Shown here: positions 24,936-33,326 of the stretch, one piece after another
Layout: the number at the start of each line of letters is the position of its first letter
How positions within the stretch are numbered: position 1 is the stretch's first letter
NCBI GenBank assembly: GCA_963787135.1
Contig: CAWBBW010000016.1
Location: 1 to 64,000 of the forward strand
Source of the DNA: Roseiarcus sp963787135
GTDB taxonomy: Bacteria > Pseudomonadota > Alphaproteobacteria > Rhizobiales > Beijerinckiaceae
DNA length: 64,000 nt
Direction of reading: 5' to 3'
Notes under the pieces: generated by a model
Database searches by the model: none
What the model saw: only the letters and a program-made list of their open reading frames with translations
What the model was told of the DNA's origin: nothing
Position numbers and translations under genes: made by a program

Positions 24936-25925
24936 TCACACCGCCCCGATGCGCATCAGGTCGTGGAAATGGACGATCCCGACCACCGCGCCCTTCTCCG
25001 CCACCAGGAGCGCCGAGATCTTGTGGCTGATGCATTCGAGCGCCTCCTCGATCAGCGCGCCGGGCGCGATCGTGCGCGGGTTTTTGGTCATGACGCGGGC
25101 GACCGGCGTATCGAGCGAAAAGTCGGCCTTCAGCTGACGGCGAAGGTCGCCGTCGGTGACGATGCCGACGAGCTTCTCGCCCTTCTCGAACACCGCCACG
25201 CAGCCGAAGCCTTTCGAGGACATCTCGACGATCGCATCGGCCATGCGTGCGCCGGCGTCGATGCGCGGCACGCGCTCGCCGGTATGCATGACGTCGCGCA
25301 CATGGGCGAGCCTTGCCCCAAGCTTGCCGCCCGGATGGAGGGCGCGGAAGTCGAGCGCGGTGAATCCCCGCCCCTCGAGCAGCGCGATCGCCAGCGCATC
25401 GCCGAGCACGAGCTGCATCGTGGTCGAGGTCGTCGGCGCGAGGCCGTTCGGGCAGGCCTCGTTGACATTGGGCATCACAAGGCAGACGTCGGCCTCGCGG
25501 CCGAGCGAGCTCTCGGAGCACGCCGTCATGGCGATGAGCGGGATGGCGTAGCGTTTGGCGAAGGTGACGATCGCCGCCAGCTCGACCGTCTCGCCCGACC
25601 AGGAGAGCGCGAGCACGACATCGCCGTTCTGCACCATGCCGAGATCGCCGTGGCTCGCCTCCGCCGGATGGACAAACGAGGCCGGCTGGCCGGTCGAAGC
25701 CAGGGTCGCGGCGATCTTCCGGGCGACATGGCCTGACTTCCCCATGCCGGTCACGATGACCCGGCCGCTCGCCGCGGCGATCCGCTCGACCGCCTGCGAG
25801 AAGGCCGCCCCGAGCCCGCCTTCCCCCGCCTTCCGCACCGCCTCCGCCAGCGCCTCGAGGCCCTGGCGCTCGTTCTCGATGGTGCGAATCGCCGACAGAA
25901 CGGCGCTGGCTGATTCTTGAATCAT
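24936..25925 (-). CDS. kdsD: Arabinose-5-phosphate isomerase, KpsF/GutQ family
   Basis: The enzyme converts ribulose 5-phosphate to arabinose 5-phosphate, the first step to KDO for lipopolysaccharide. The 329-residue protein has an N-terminal SIS domain with VTGMGKSGHVARKIAATLAS, AEASHGDLGM and SWSGETVE. Two CBS domains follow at about 205-325, containing FGCVAVFEKGEKLVGIVTDG and SALLVAEKGAVVGIVHFHDL. Length is normal. It is divergent from the outer-membrane barrel gene across a 152-base region holding a CtrA-type box. Confidence 0.95.
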   Translation of the reverse strand: MIQESASAVLSAIRTIENERQGLEALAEAVRKAGEGGLGAAFSQAVERIAAASGRVIVTGMGKSGHVARKIAATLASTGQPASFVHPAEASHGDLGMVQNGDVVLALSWSGETVELAAIVTFAKRYAIPLIAMTACSESSLGREADVCLVMPNVNEACPNGLAPTTSTTMQLVLGDALAIALLEGRGFTALDFRALHPGGKLGARLAHVRDVMHTGERVPRIDAGARMADAIVEMSSKGFGCVAVFEKGEKLVGIVTDGDLRRQLKADFSLDTPVARVMTKNPRTIAPGALIEEALECISHKISALLVAEKGAVVGIVHFHDLMRIGAV

Positions 25926-25993
25926 CGGGGCTCTTTATCACCGGAAGGAGCGTTTGAAACCTCCCCTCCGCGGGCCGGCTGCCCTTAGGCGAG

Positions 25994-26008
25994 TTAATCG
26001 CGCCTTAA
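25994..26008. promoter_or_regulatory. CtrA-type box TTAA-N7-TTAA between kdsD and an outer-membrane gene
   Basis: TTAATCGCGCCTTAA is a full-spacing match to the CtrA consensus. It is 69 bases upstream of each divergent start (kdsD at 25925, barrel gene at 26078). It could serve either promoter; regulation is inferred. Confidence 0.55.
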
Positions 26009-26077
26009 CCATAAAGGAACAACCCTCTCCGGGCCAGACGCGCCTCCGCGGCCAAAGCGCGTTCTTCAGGAGCGCCC

Positions 26078-27622
26078 GTGGGCTTGCGCCATCTTCGTCC
26101 CGCGCAGCGCGCGCGATGCGCTTGCGCTGTGATCGGGATCGCAACCTGTCTCGTCGCGGGCGCCGCCCTGTCGCAGGACCCAGGACCGGCAGATCTGGGC
26201 CCGGCCGATCTGGGACTTAAGGGCGTGGACGAGCCTGATGCGCCGGCTGTTCCGGCCGGCGAGGGCCCGAACGACAGTCAGCCGGGCGAGGCTCCCCCCA
26301 AGCCGAAAGGGGAGCCGGCAAAAACCCCCCTCCCGCCGCTGAGACCCTACAAAGGCGCCGAGCGGCTCGATCAGCGCGGCGGCCCGGCCGGCCCAAAAGA
26401 CGGCGTGACCCCCTCGCCGACCATCGCCGCCTTGCCCACCCTGCCGCCGCCGAAGCGGCCGGTCCGCGACGACAAGCCGTTCGATCCGCTGGGAGTCAGC
26501 GTGGGCGATTTGAGGCTCAAGCCTTTCGTCGAGGAGGATCTCGGCTGGTCCTCGAACCCCGGACTTCTGCCAGGACCCCAGAAGGGCTCGGCCTTCCTCA
26601 TGTCGCAGGCTGGCTTCGTCGTCGATTCCGACTGGTCCCGGAGCGCCCTTCACGGCGACTTCAAAGGGGGGCTCACCGACTATTTCGCCGACCCGTCCGC
26701 CGACGCGCCTTTCGCCAACGGCGTCGTCAACGGCCGCTGGGACCTCTCGCGGGCGCTGAGCTTCGACGGGGAGGGCCGATTCGCGGTGACCACGATGACC
26801 GCGGGTTCGCTGGGCCTCGGACCCAACGTCGCTTTTGGCTCCTCCGGCGCTCCGCTGACCGAGACCTACGGCGCGACGGTCGGCGGCGACCGGACGTTCG
26901 GCCGTCTCGATCTCTCGCTGCACGGCTCGTTCGACCGCACGGCTTATGAAAATGCGACTCTGAGCGATGGCGCCGTGGACGAACTCTCGAGCGACGTTTT
27001 CACCGACTGGGGCCTGCGCGGCCGCGCCAGCTATCGCGTCAGCGCTACCCTCAGGCCGTTCGTCGATGTCCTCGTCGATGCCCGCCGCTACGATTCGGGC
27101 GTTGACCAATATGGCTATCAGCGCAACTCCGAGGGCGTCGCGGCGCGGCTCGGCGCCGAGGTCGACCTCGCGGGCATTCTCACAGGCAGCCTCGACGTCG
27201 GCTATGGCGAGCGCGACTATCAGGACCCGCGCCTGCCGGATCTCGCGAGCCCGCTCTTCGACGCGTCGCTGGTCTGGAACGCGACGGGGCTAACCACGGT
27301 CACGCTGAAGTCGACCTCAAGCCTCGCCGAGACCACCATCCGCGGCGCCTCCGGCGCAGCGCAGCACGCAACGACGTTCGAGATCGATCACGCGCTTCGC
27401 CGCTATCTGACGCTGACCGGGACGGTCAGCTACGCGACCGACGCCTACGCCGGCATGCCGCTCAGGGACACGACGACCACGTTCGGCCTCGTCGCCAGCT
27501 ACAGCCTCAACCGCGACGTAGTCCTGAAGGCCAGCGCAAGCCGCCAGTTCTACGTGTCCAACCAGCCCGGCACGAGCTACGCCGCAACGATTGTCATGAT
27601 GGGTCTCAAACTGCAGCGCTGA
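26078..27622 (+). CDS. Outer membrane beta-barrel protein
   Basis: The 514-residue protein has an N-terminal signal peptide (hydrophobic core about residues 16-30, ending near AALSQ). A Pro/Gly-rich disordered stretch (about 33-130) precedes a region of alternating beta-strands to the C-terminus. FVEEDLGWSSNPGLLPG and KPFVDVLVD-type strands resemble the BBP2_2 outer-membrane beta-barrel family found near polysaccharide genes. The GTG at 26078 has CAGGAG seven bases upstream. Its stop is three bases from the convergent galU stop. Cargo or partner is unknown. Confidence 0.78.
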   Translation: MGLRHLRPAQRARCACAVIGIATCLVAGAALSQDPGPADLGPADLGLKGVDEPDAPAVPAGEGPNDSQPGEAPPKPKGEPAKTPLPPLRPYKGAERLDQRGGPAGPKDGVTPSPTIAALPTLPPPKRPVRDDKPFDPLGVSVGDLRLKPFVEEDLGWSSNPGLLPGPQKGSAFLMSQAGFVVDSDWSRSALHGDFKGGLTDYFADPSADAPFANGVVNGRWDLSRALSFDGEGRFAVTTMTAGSLGLGPNVAFGSSGAPLTETYGATVGGDRTFGRLDLSLHGSFDRTAYENATLSDGAVDELSSDVFTDWGLRGRASYRVSATLRPFVDVLVDARRYDSGVDQYGYQRNSEGVAARLGAEVDLAGILTGSLDVGYGERDYQDPRLPDLASPLFDASLVWNATGLTTVTLKSTSSLAETTIRGASGAAQHATTFEIDHALRRYLTLTGTVSYATDAYAGMPLRDTTTTFGLVASYSLNRDVVLKASASRQFYVSNQPGTSYAATIVMMGLKLQR

Positions 27623-27625
27623 GAT

Positions 27626-28522
27626 TCATGTCTTACCGCTGACGAAACCGAAGCCGTGCAGGAGCTCCTTGAGGCCCGGAGCGAGATCGCTCCGCTCGAG
27701 CGCGAAGGCGATATTGGCGGAGAGAAAGCCTAGTCGCGAACCGCAGTCGTAGGTGCGTCCGTCGAAGCGGACGCCATAAAACTTTTGCGTTCGGGCGAGC
27801 TGGATCATGCCGTCCGTCAATTGTATCTCGCCCCCGGCGCCCTTCTCCACCAGCTCGAGGATCTGGAAGATTTCCGGCTGCAGGATGTAGCGGCCAGCGA
27901 TGATCAGATTGGATGGCGCCGATCCCTGTTTCGGCTTTTCGACCATGCCGGTGATTTCGAATGCATGGCCATCGTCGCGGCCTACCGCCACAACGCCGTA
28001 CTGATGCGTTTCAGCAGCCGGGACCTCCTCGACGGCAATGACATTGCCGCCATACTGATCGTAGGCCTCGACGCACTGGACCAGACAACGCCCGCCGCGC
28101 GGGCCCCCTTTCGTCACCATGTCGGGCAAAAGTACCGCGAAGGGCTCGTCGCCGACGATCTCGCGCGCGCACCAGACCGCGTGGCCGAGGCCGAGCGGCG
28201 CCTGCTGGCGGGTGAAGCTGGTCGCGCCGGGGGCGGGGAGGTCGCCCATCAGCGCGGCATATTCGAGCGCCTTCCCGCGCCGCTTCAACGTGTCTTCGAG
28301 CTCATAGGACGAGTCGAAATGGTCCTCGATGACGCCTTTGTTTCGCCCGGTCACGAAAATGAAATGCTCGATTCCGGCCTCGCGCGCCTCGTCGACGACG
28401 TGCTGCAGGATCGGCCGGTCGACGACCGTCAGCATCTCCTTCGGGATCGCCTTGGTCGCAGGCAGGAATCGCGTGCCGAGGCCGGCGACCGGGAGGACGG
28501 CTTTGCGAATCGGTTTTTTCAT
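27626..28522 (-). CDS. galU: UTP--glucose-1-phosphate uridylyltransferase
   Basis: GalU makes UDP-glucose for exopolysaccharide, LPS and glycolipids (EC 2.7.7.9). The 298-residue protein has AVLPVAGLGTRFLPATKAIP with the nucleotide-binding signature, then PKEMLTVVDRPILQHVVDEA and FVTGRNKGVIEDHFD. VEKPKQGSAPSNLIIAGRYI and CGSRLGFLSANIAFAL follow later. It is divergent from galE, so the two UDP-hexose genes share an intergenic region of 134 bases. Confidence 0.97.
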   Translation of the reverse strand: MKKPIRKAVLPVAGLGTRFLPATKAIPKEMLTVVDRPILQHVVDEAREAGIEHFIFVTGRNKGVIEDHFDSSYELEDTLKRRGKALEYAALMGDLPAPGATSFTRQQAPLGLGHAVWCAREIVGDEPFAVLLPDMVTKGGPRGGRCLVQCVEAYDQYGGNVIAVEEVPAAETHQYGVVAVGRDDGHAFEITGMVEKPKQGSAPSNLIIAGRYILQPEIFQILELVEKGAGGEIQLTDGMIQLARTQKFYGVRFDGRTYDCGSRLGFLSANIAFALERSDLAPGLKELLHGFGFVSGKT

Positions 28523-28656
28523 CGGGGATCGGTCCTGATCGGGAACAGATGATCGCTCGGGGCGGTGAAAGTGCTATCGCTTAACAGGTCCCGCGCCGGC
28601 GATCCAAGCAGCAATTGGGGCGCGCGCGACGCAGGGTAAAGCGAGAGGAGACGCGA

Positions 28657-29655
28657 ATGAGCGTTCTGGTGACCGGCGGCGCGGGATACATCGGCGGTCA
28701 TATGACGCTGGGTCTCATGGACGCGGGAGAGACGGTCGTCGTTCTCGACAATCTTTCGACCGGCTTTGCCTGGGCGGTGCCCGATGGCGCGAAGCTTGTC
28801 GTCGGCGACACGGGGGACGCCGACCTTGTCGCGAAGATCATAGCCGAGCACAAAGTCGACGCGGTCGCGCATTTCGCGGCGAAGATCGTCGTGCCCGAAT
28901 CGGTCACGGACCCACTCGGGTATTACCTCAACAACACGTCGAACGCGCGCACCCTGATCGAAACGGCGATCCAGGGCGGGGTCAAGTCCTTCATCTTTTC
29001 TTCGACCGCGGCCGTCTACGGTGAAACCTCGTCCGAGCCGGTGGCCGAGGATGCGCCCCTCTTGCCGATCTCGCCTTACGGGCGGTCGAAGCTGATGGTC
29101 GAATGGATGCTCAAGGACGCATCGCGCGCCTATGATTTTCGCTATGTCGCGCTGCGCTATTTCAACGTCGCCGGGGCCGATCCGGCGGGCCGCCTCGGCC
29201 AGTCGACGCCGAAAGCCACGCATCTCATCAAGCGCGGGGTTCAGACGGCGCTCGGGATCTATCCCAGCCTCGAAATCTTCGGCCAGGACTATCCGACGCG
29301 GGATGGCACGTGCGTACGCGACTATATCCAGGTAACCGACCTTATCGACGCGCATCTGGCGGCGCTCGCCTATCTGCGCGATGGCGGAGCCAGCCTCGTT
29401 TGCAATTGCGGCTACGGCCATGGGCAGACGGTCAAGGAGGTCGTCGATGTCGTCAAACGCGTGTCGGGCGTGGATTTCGGGGTGATCATGTCGCCGCGTC
29501 GCCCGGGTGATCCGGCCGCCCTCGTCGCAAGGGCCGATCGGGCGAAGAGCGCGCTCGGCTGGAAGCCTTCTCGCGACAATCTCGACGACATCGTTCGTCA
29601 GGCGCTCGACTGGGAACGGCGCCTCCACAACCGCCGCCCTGACGTCAAGCCTTGA
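28657..29655 (+). CDS. galE: UDP-glucose 4-epimerase
   Basis: GalE interconverts UDP-glucose and UDP-galactose (EC 5.1.3.2). The 332-residue extended SDR begins with VTGGAGYIGGH (NAD loop) and has VVVLDNLSTGF, FSSTAAVYGE, the catalytic YGRSK and YFNVAGADPAGRLGQ, all typical of GalE. GAGAGGAG precedes the ATG at 28657. It pairs functionally with the divergent galU. Confidence 0.95.
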   Translation: MSVLVTGGAGYIGGHMTLGLMDAGETVVVLDNLSTGFAWAVPDGAKLVVGDTGDADLVAKIIAEHKVDAVAHFAAKIVVPESVTDPLGYYLNNTSNARTLIETAIQGGVKSFIFSSTAAVYGETSSEPVAEDAPLLPISPYGRSKLMVEWMLKDASRAYDFRYVALRYFNVAGADPAGRLGQSTPKATHLIKRGVQTALGIYPSLEIFGQDYPTRDGTCVRDYIQVTDLIDAHLAALAYLRDGGASLVCNCGYGHGQTVKEVVDVVKRVSGVDFGVIMSPRRPGDPAALVARADRAKSALGWKPSRDNLDDIVRQALDWERRLHNRRPDVKP

Positions 29656-29791
29656 CGGCGGCCGCTTTCCCGCCGACGGCCTTCACTATTTGCATCGCCC
29701 CGCCTTTTGGGCTTTACATCGTTGCGCCATTCGGTGGATTTGGCGGCAAACTCTTCGGGGGGAATCGTATGCGCCCGGGCGACCGGCGAGA

Positions 29792-30547
29792 ATGAGCGCG
29801 GACGATATTCTCGTCACCGAGGGCGTCAGCAAGCGCTTCGGCGATTTCAGCGCGGTCAGCGACGTCTCCTTGCGCGTTCAGCGCGGGGCGATACACGCGC
29901 TGATCGGCCCGAACGGCGCGGGCAAGACCACCTGTTTCAACATGCTGACCAAATTTATCGCGCCGAGCTCCGGGCGAATCACGTTCAACGGCCGCGACAT
30001 CACCGCGATGAGGCCGGCCGACGTCGCGCGGCTCGGTCTCGTACGCTCGTTCCAGATTTCGGCGGTGTTTCCGCACCTGACCGCGCTCGAAAACGTACGC
30101 ATTGCCTTGCAGCGCAAGCGCGGCGATTCGTTCGACTTCTGGCGCTCGAAGTCGGCGCTCGAACCGCTCAACGGACGCGCCCTCGAGCTCCTGGACAATG
30201 TCGGGCTGACGTCTTTCGCCTATTCGAAGGCGGGAGAAATCTCGTATGGCCGCAAACGGGCGCTGGAATTGGCCACCACCCTCGCAGTCGAGCCGGAGAT
30301 GATGCTGCTCGACGAACCGATGGCGGGCATGGGACATGAGGACATTGACCGGATCGCCGAACTCATTCGCCGAGTGTCGGCAAACCGGACGATCCTGATG
30401 GTCGAGCACAATCTTCAGGTCGTCGCCAATCTGTCGCACCGCATTACAGTGCTGACGCGCGGGCGGGTGCTGGCGGAAGGCGATTATCGGACGGTGTCGG
30501 AGAACGCGGAGGTCCGTCAGGCCTATATGGGGGCAGGACATGACTGA
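29792..30547 (+). CDS. livG: ABC transporter ATP-binding protein, LivG type
   Basis: The 251-residue ATPase has Walker A GPNGAGKTT, the signature variant ISYGRKRALELA and Walker B MMLLDEPMAGMG, followed by VEHN. This is the LivG pattern of hydrophobic amino acid (HAAT) transporters. It energises import across the inner membrane. Its end overlaps livF by eight bases, and livF, livH and livM follow in one operon. No binding protein is encoded with them. Confidence 0.93.
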   Translation: MSADDILVTEGVSKRFGDFSAVSDVSLRVQRGAIHALIGPNGAGKTTCFNMLTKFIAPSSGRITFNGRDITAMRPADVARLGLVRSFQISAVFPHLTALENVRIALQRKRGDSFDFWRSKSALEPLNGRALELLDNVGLTSFAYSKAGEISYGRKRALELATTLAVEPEMMLLDEPMAGMGHEDIDRIAELIRRVSANRTILMVEHNLQVVANLSHRITVLTRGRVLAEGDYRTVSENAEVRQAYMGAGHD

Positions 30548-31283
30548 AGCCGCCCACGTCCAGACCCCAGCGGCCGCGGCGGCGACGGTCCTGAAAGTCG
30601 AGGGCCTGCAGGCCTGGTACAACGAATCGCATATCCTGCATGGCGTCGATCTCGACGTGCGCGAGGGCGAGGTCGTCACATTGCTCGGGCGAAACGGCGC
30701 CGGCAAGACGACGACGTTGAAGTCGATCATGGGTATCGTGGGCAAACGCAGCGGCTCGGTCACGTTTCACGACCGGGAGCTGATCGGCCTTTCGATCGAC
30801 CGGATCGCCCGGCTCGGCGTGGCGCTCTGCCCGGAAGAGCGGGCCATTTTTGCGACCCTGTCGGTCAAAGAGAACCTCTTCCTGCCGCCTGAGATCGCCA
30901 GGACGGGCGCGATGAGCGTGGAGCGGATCTTCACACTATTTCCCAACCTGAGCGAACGGCTTTCGAGCGGGGGCGGCAAGCTTTCCGGCGGCGAGCAGCA
31001 GATGCTCGCAATCGCCCGAATTCTTCGCACCGGCGCCCGGTTCCTGATGCTTGACGAGCCGACCGAGGGGCTTGCCCCGGTCATCATCCAGCAGATCGGG
31101 CGCACGATCGCGGAACTCAAGCGCGAAGGCTTTACGATCCTGCTCGTCGAGCAAAATTTCCGCTTCGCCGCCACCATCGCCGACCGCTTCTTCGTGATGG
31201 AGCACGGCCGCATCATCGACGCCTTCGCCAATTCCGAGCTTCCGGGAAAGATGGACATGCTGCACGAGGCGCTGGGCGTATGA
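30540..31283 (+). CDS. livF: ABC transporter ATP-binding protein, LivF type
   Basis: The 247-residue ATPase has GRNGAGKTTTLKSIMG (Walker A), LSGGEQQMLAIARIL (signature) and FLMLDEPTEGLAPVI (Walker B), the LivF pattern. An Ala-rich 15-residue leader precedes the conserved part. It overlaps livG by eight bases. Partner permeases follow immediately. Confidence 0.93.
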   Translation: MTEAAHVQTPAAAAATVLKVEGLQAWYNESHILHGVDLDVREGEVVTLLGRNGAGKTTTLKSIMGIVGKRSGSVTFHDRELIGLSIDRIARLGVALCPEERAIFATLSVKENLFLPPEIARTGAMSVERIFTLFPNLSERLSSGGGKLSGGEQQMLAIARILRTGARFLMLDEPTEGLAPVIIQQIGRTIAELKREGFTILLVEQNFRFAATIADRFFVMEHGRIIDAFANSELPGKMDMLHEALGV

Positions 31284-31329
31284 CAGCGACCGCCGTGACT
31301 CGACTGCTCGGGTGCGATGGAGGCGTTCC

Positions 31330-32220
31330 GTGAACGTCTTCGGTCACGTCATCAGTTGGCCGCAGCTTTACGGCCAGCTGCTGATCGGGCTTATTAACGG
31401 GTCGTTCTATGCGCTCTTGAGCCTTGGCCTCGCCGTCATTTTCGGCATGCTGACCATCGTCAACTTCGCCCACGGCGCCTTCTACATGATGGGGGCGTTC
31501 GGCGCTTACTTCCTGCTCAAACTTGCGGGGCTTAATTACTGGTGGGCGCTGATCCTTTCGCCGCTTGCCATTGGGGCAATCGGGGCGCTCGTCGAGCGTC
31601 TGTTCCTGAAGCGCCTAGTCGGCCTGGACCCACTCTACAGCCTGCTCCTGACCTTCGGCCTCGCGCTCATCTTTCAGGGCCTGTTCCAGAACTTTTTTGG
31701 CGCCTCGGGGCTGCCCTATGCAATCCCTAAACAGCTCTCGGGCGCCTACAATCTCGGCTTCATGTTCCTGCCCGTCTATCGTGGATGGGTGATCGTCGCT
31801 TCCGTGGTCGTTTGTTTCGGGACCTGGCTCGTGATTGAAAAGACGAAGCTCGGCGCCTACCTGAGGGCCGCGACGGAAAATCCGACCATGGTCCGCGCCT
31901 TTGGCATCAATGTGCCGCGCATGGTCACGCTGACCTATGGTTTCGGTGTGGCGCTCGCGGCCTTCGCCGGCGTCCTGGCCGCGCCGATCAATCAGGTCCG
32001 CCCGGGGATGGGAGCCGACATCATCGCCGTTGTTTTCGCGGTGGTGGTGATCGGCGGCATGGGCTCGATCCTGGGCTCGATCCTGACCGGTTTTGTGCTT
32101 GGGGTCGTCGAGGGCCTGACCAAAGTCTTTTATCCCGAAGCATCGAACACGGTCGTGTTCGTGATCATGGCGATCGTGCTGCTGATCCGGCCTGCGGGCC
32201 TGTTCGGGAGGACTTTGTGA
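31330..32220 (+). CDS. livH: ABC transporter permease, LivH type
   Basis: The 296-residue membrane protein contains LIGLINGSFYALLSLGLAVI, IVNFAHGAFYMMG and VFAVVVIGGMGSILGSIL, standard for LivH. GTG at 31330 is preceded by GGAGG six bases upstream and gives the normal N-terminus; an upstream GTG would add six residues. It overlaps livM by four bases. Confidence 0.93.
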   Translation: MNVFGHVISWPQLYGQLLIGLINGSFYALLSLGLAVIFGMLTIVNFAHGAFYMMGAFGAYFLLKLAGLNYWWALILSPLAIGAIGALVERLFLKRLVGLDPLYSLLLTFGLALIFQGLFQNFFGASGLPYAIPKQLSGAYNLGFMFLPVYRGWVIVASVVVCFGTWLVIEKTKLGAYLRAATENPTMVRAFGINVPRMVTLTYGFGVALAAFAGVLAAPINQVRPGMGADIIAVVFAVVVIGGMGSILGSILTGFVLGVVEGLTKVFYPEASNTVVFVIMAIVLLIRPAGLFGRTL

Positions 32221-33191
32221 GCGTGCGCCTCGAGGCTCCCGCGGTTGCGGTCGATACGACGGCGCGAAATCGCCGCGCCAACGCGATCGCCTTCGCTGTG
32301 ATGCTCGCGCTAATCGTCATCGCCCCTTTCGTCGCCTACCCATTCTTCATCATGCAGGCGCTGTGCTTCGCCCTGTTCGCCTGCGCATTCAATCTGCTCA
32401 TCGGCTATGTCAACCTGCTTTCGCTCGGCCACGCGATGTTCCTGGGGTTGGCGAGCTACGTCTGCGCACACGCCGCCAAGGTCTGGGGCCTCGAGCCGGT
32501 CTCTGCGATCGTGCTGGGCGTGGCTGCTTCCGCGGCGCTCGGCCTCGTGACGGGAGCGTTGGCTATTCGCAGCATCGGCATCTATTTCGCGATGATCACT
32601 GTGGCGTTCTCGCAGATGGTCTATTTCTTCTGCGTCGAGGCGCCGTTCACGCATGGCGAGGACGGAATCCAGGGCGTTCCCCAGGGACGCGCGCTGGGGC
32701 TGTTCGATCTATCGAATCCCTGGGTTCTCTACGTCTTCGTCGCCATTGTCTTCCTCTTCGGCTTTCTGGCTGTCCAACGCGCGGTCAACTCTCCGTTCGG
32801 CGAGATTCTTAAGGCGATCCGGGAAAACGAGCCGCGCGTCATCTCACTCGGGTATCGCTCGATGCAGTACAAGCTCGCGGCCTTCACCCTGTCGGCCGCG
32901 ATCGCAGGCCTCGCTGGCGCCACCAAGGCGATCGTTGCGCAAAACGCATCGCTCACCGATGTGTCCTTCGCCATGTCGGGCGAGGTCGTGCTGATGACGC
33001 TCGTTGGCGGCATGGGCACGTTCTACGGGCCCGTCGTTGGCGCGTTCATCGTCGTTTCGATGCAGAACTATCTCGCCCAATACGGGGAATGGGTCACGGT
33101 GATACAGGGCGTCGTTTTCGTCGCCTGCGTGCTGGTCTTCCGCCGTGGCATCGTCGGTGAACTCGCAGCGCGGGCCAGGATCTCGCTCTGA
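32217..33191 (+). CDS. livM: ABC transporter permease, LivM type
   Basis: The 324-residue membrane protein has LIGYVNLLSLGHAMFLGLAS, AIRENEPRVISLGYR and EVVLMTLVGGMGTFYGPVVG, the LivM pattern. The GTG start overlaps the livH stop (GTGA). It is the last gene of the livGFHM unit; a perfect palindrome 33 bases after the stop may terminate or regulate. Confidence 0.93.
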   Translation: MSVRLEAPAVAVDTTARNRRANAIAFAVMLALIVIAPFVAYPFFIMQALCFALFACAFNLLIGYVNLLSLGHAMFLGLASYVCAHAAKVWGLEPVSAIVLGVAASAALGLVTGALAIRSIGIYFAMITVAFSQMVYFFCVEAPFTHGEDGIQGVPQGRALGLFDLSNPWVLYVFVAIVFLFGFLAVQRAVNSPFGEILKAIRENEPRVISLGYRSMQYKLAAFTLSAAIAGLAGATKAIVAQNASLTDVSFAMSGEVVLMTLVGGMGTFYGPVVGAFIVVSMQNYLAQYGEWVTVIQGVVFVACVLVFRRGIVGELAARARISL

Positions 33192-33223
33192 TCGCCTCGG
33201 GCGAGCCCTTCTCAAATGGTCAG

Positions 33224-33250
33224 ACGCCATTGTGCGGTGCACAATGGCGT
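33224..33250. promoter_or_regulatory. Perfect 12-bp inverted repeat upstream of the PHB depolymerase
   Basis: Arms ACGCCATTGTGC and GCACAATGGCGT are perfectly complementary with the three-base centre GGT. The core TGC-N3-GCA resembles the TGC-rich sites bound by the PHB regulator PhaR in Rhodobacter and Paracoccus. It lies 76 bases before the depolymerase ATG. It could instead be the livM terminator, although no T-run follows directly. Confidence 0.55.
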
Positions 33251-33326
33251 GCTATCGTTTGCGCATTGAAGTTTTGATTTCTTAATTTCTATTTTCGGAG
33301 ACGCGTGACAATTCAGGGGGATACCC

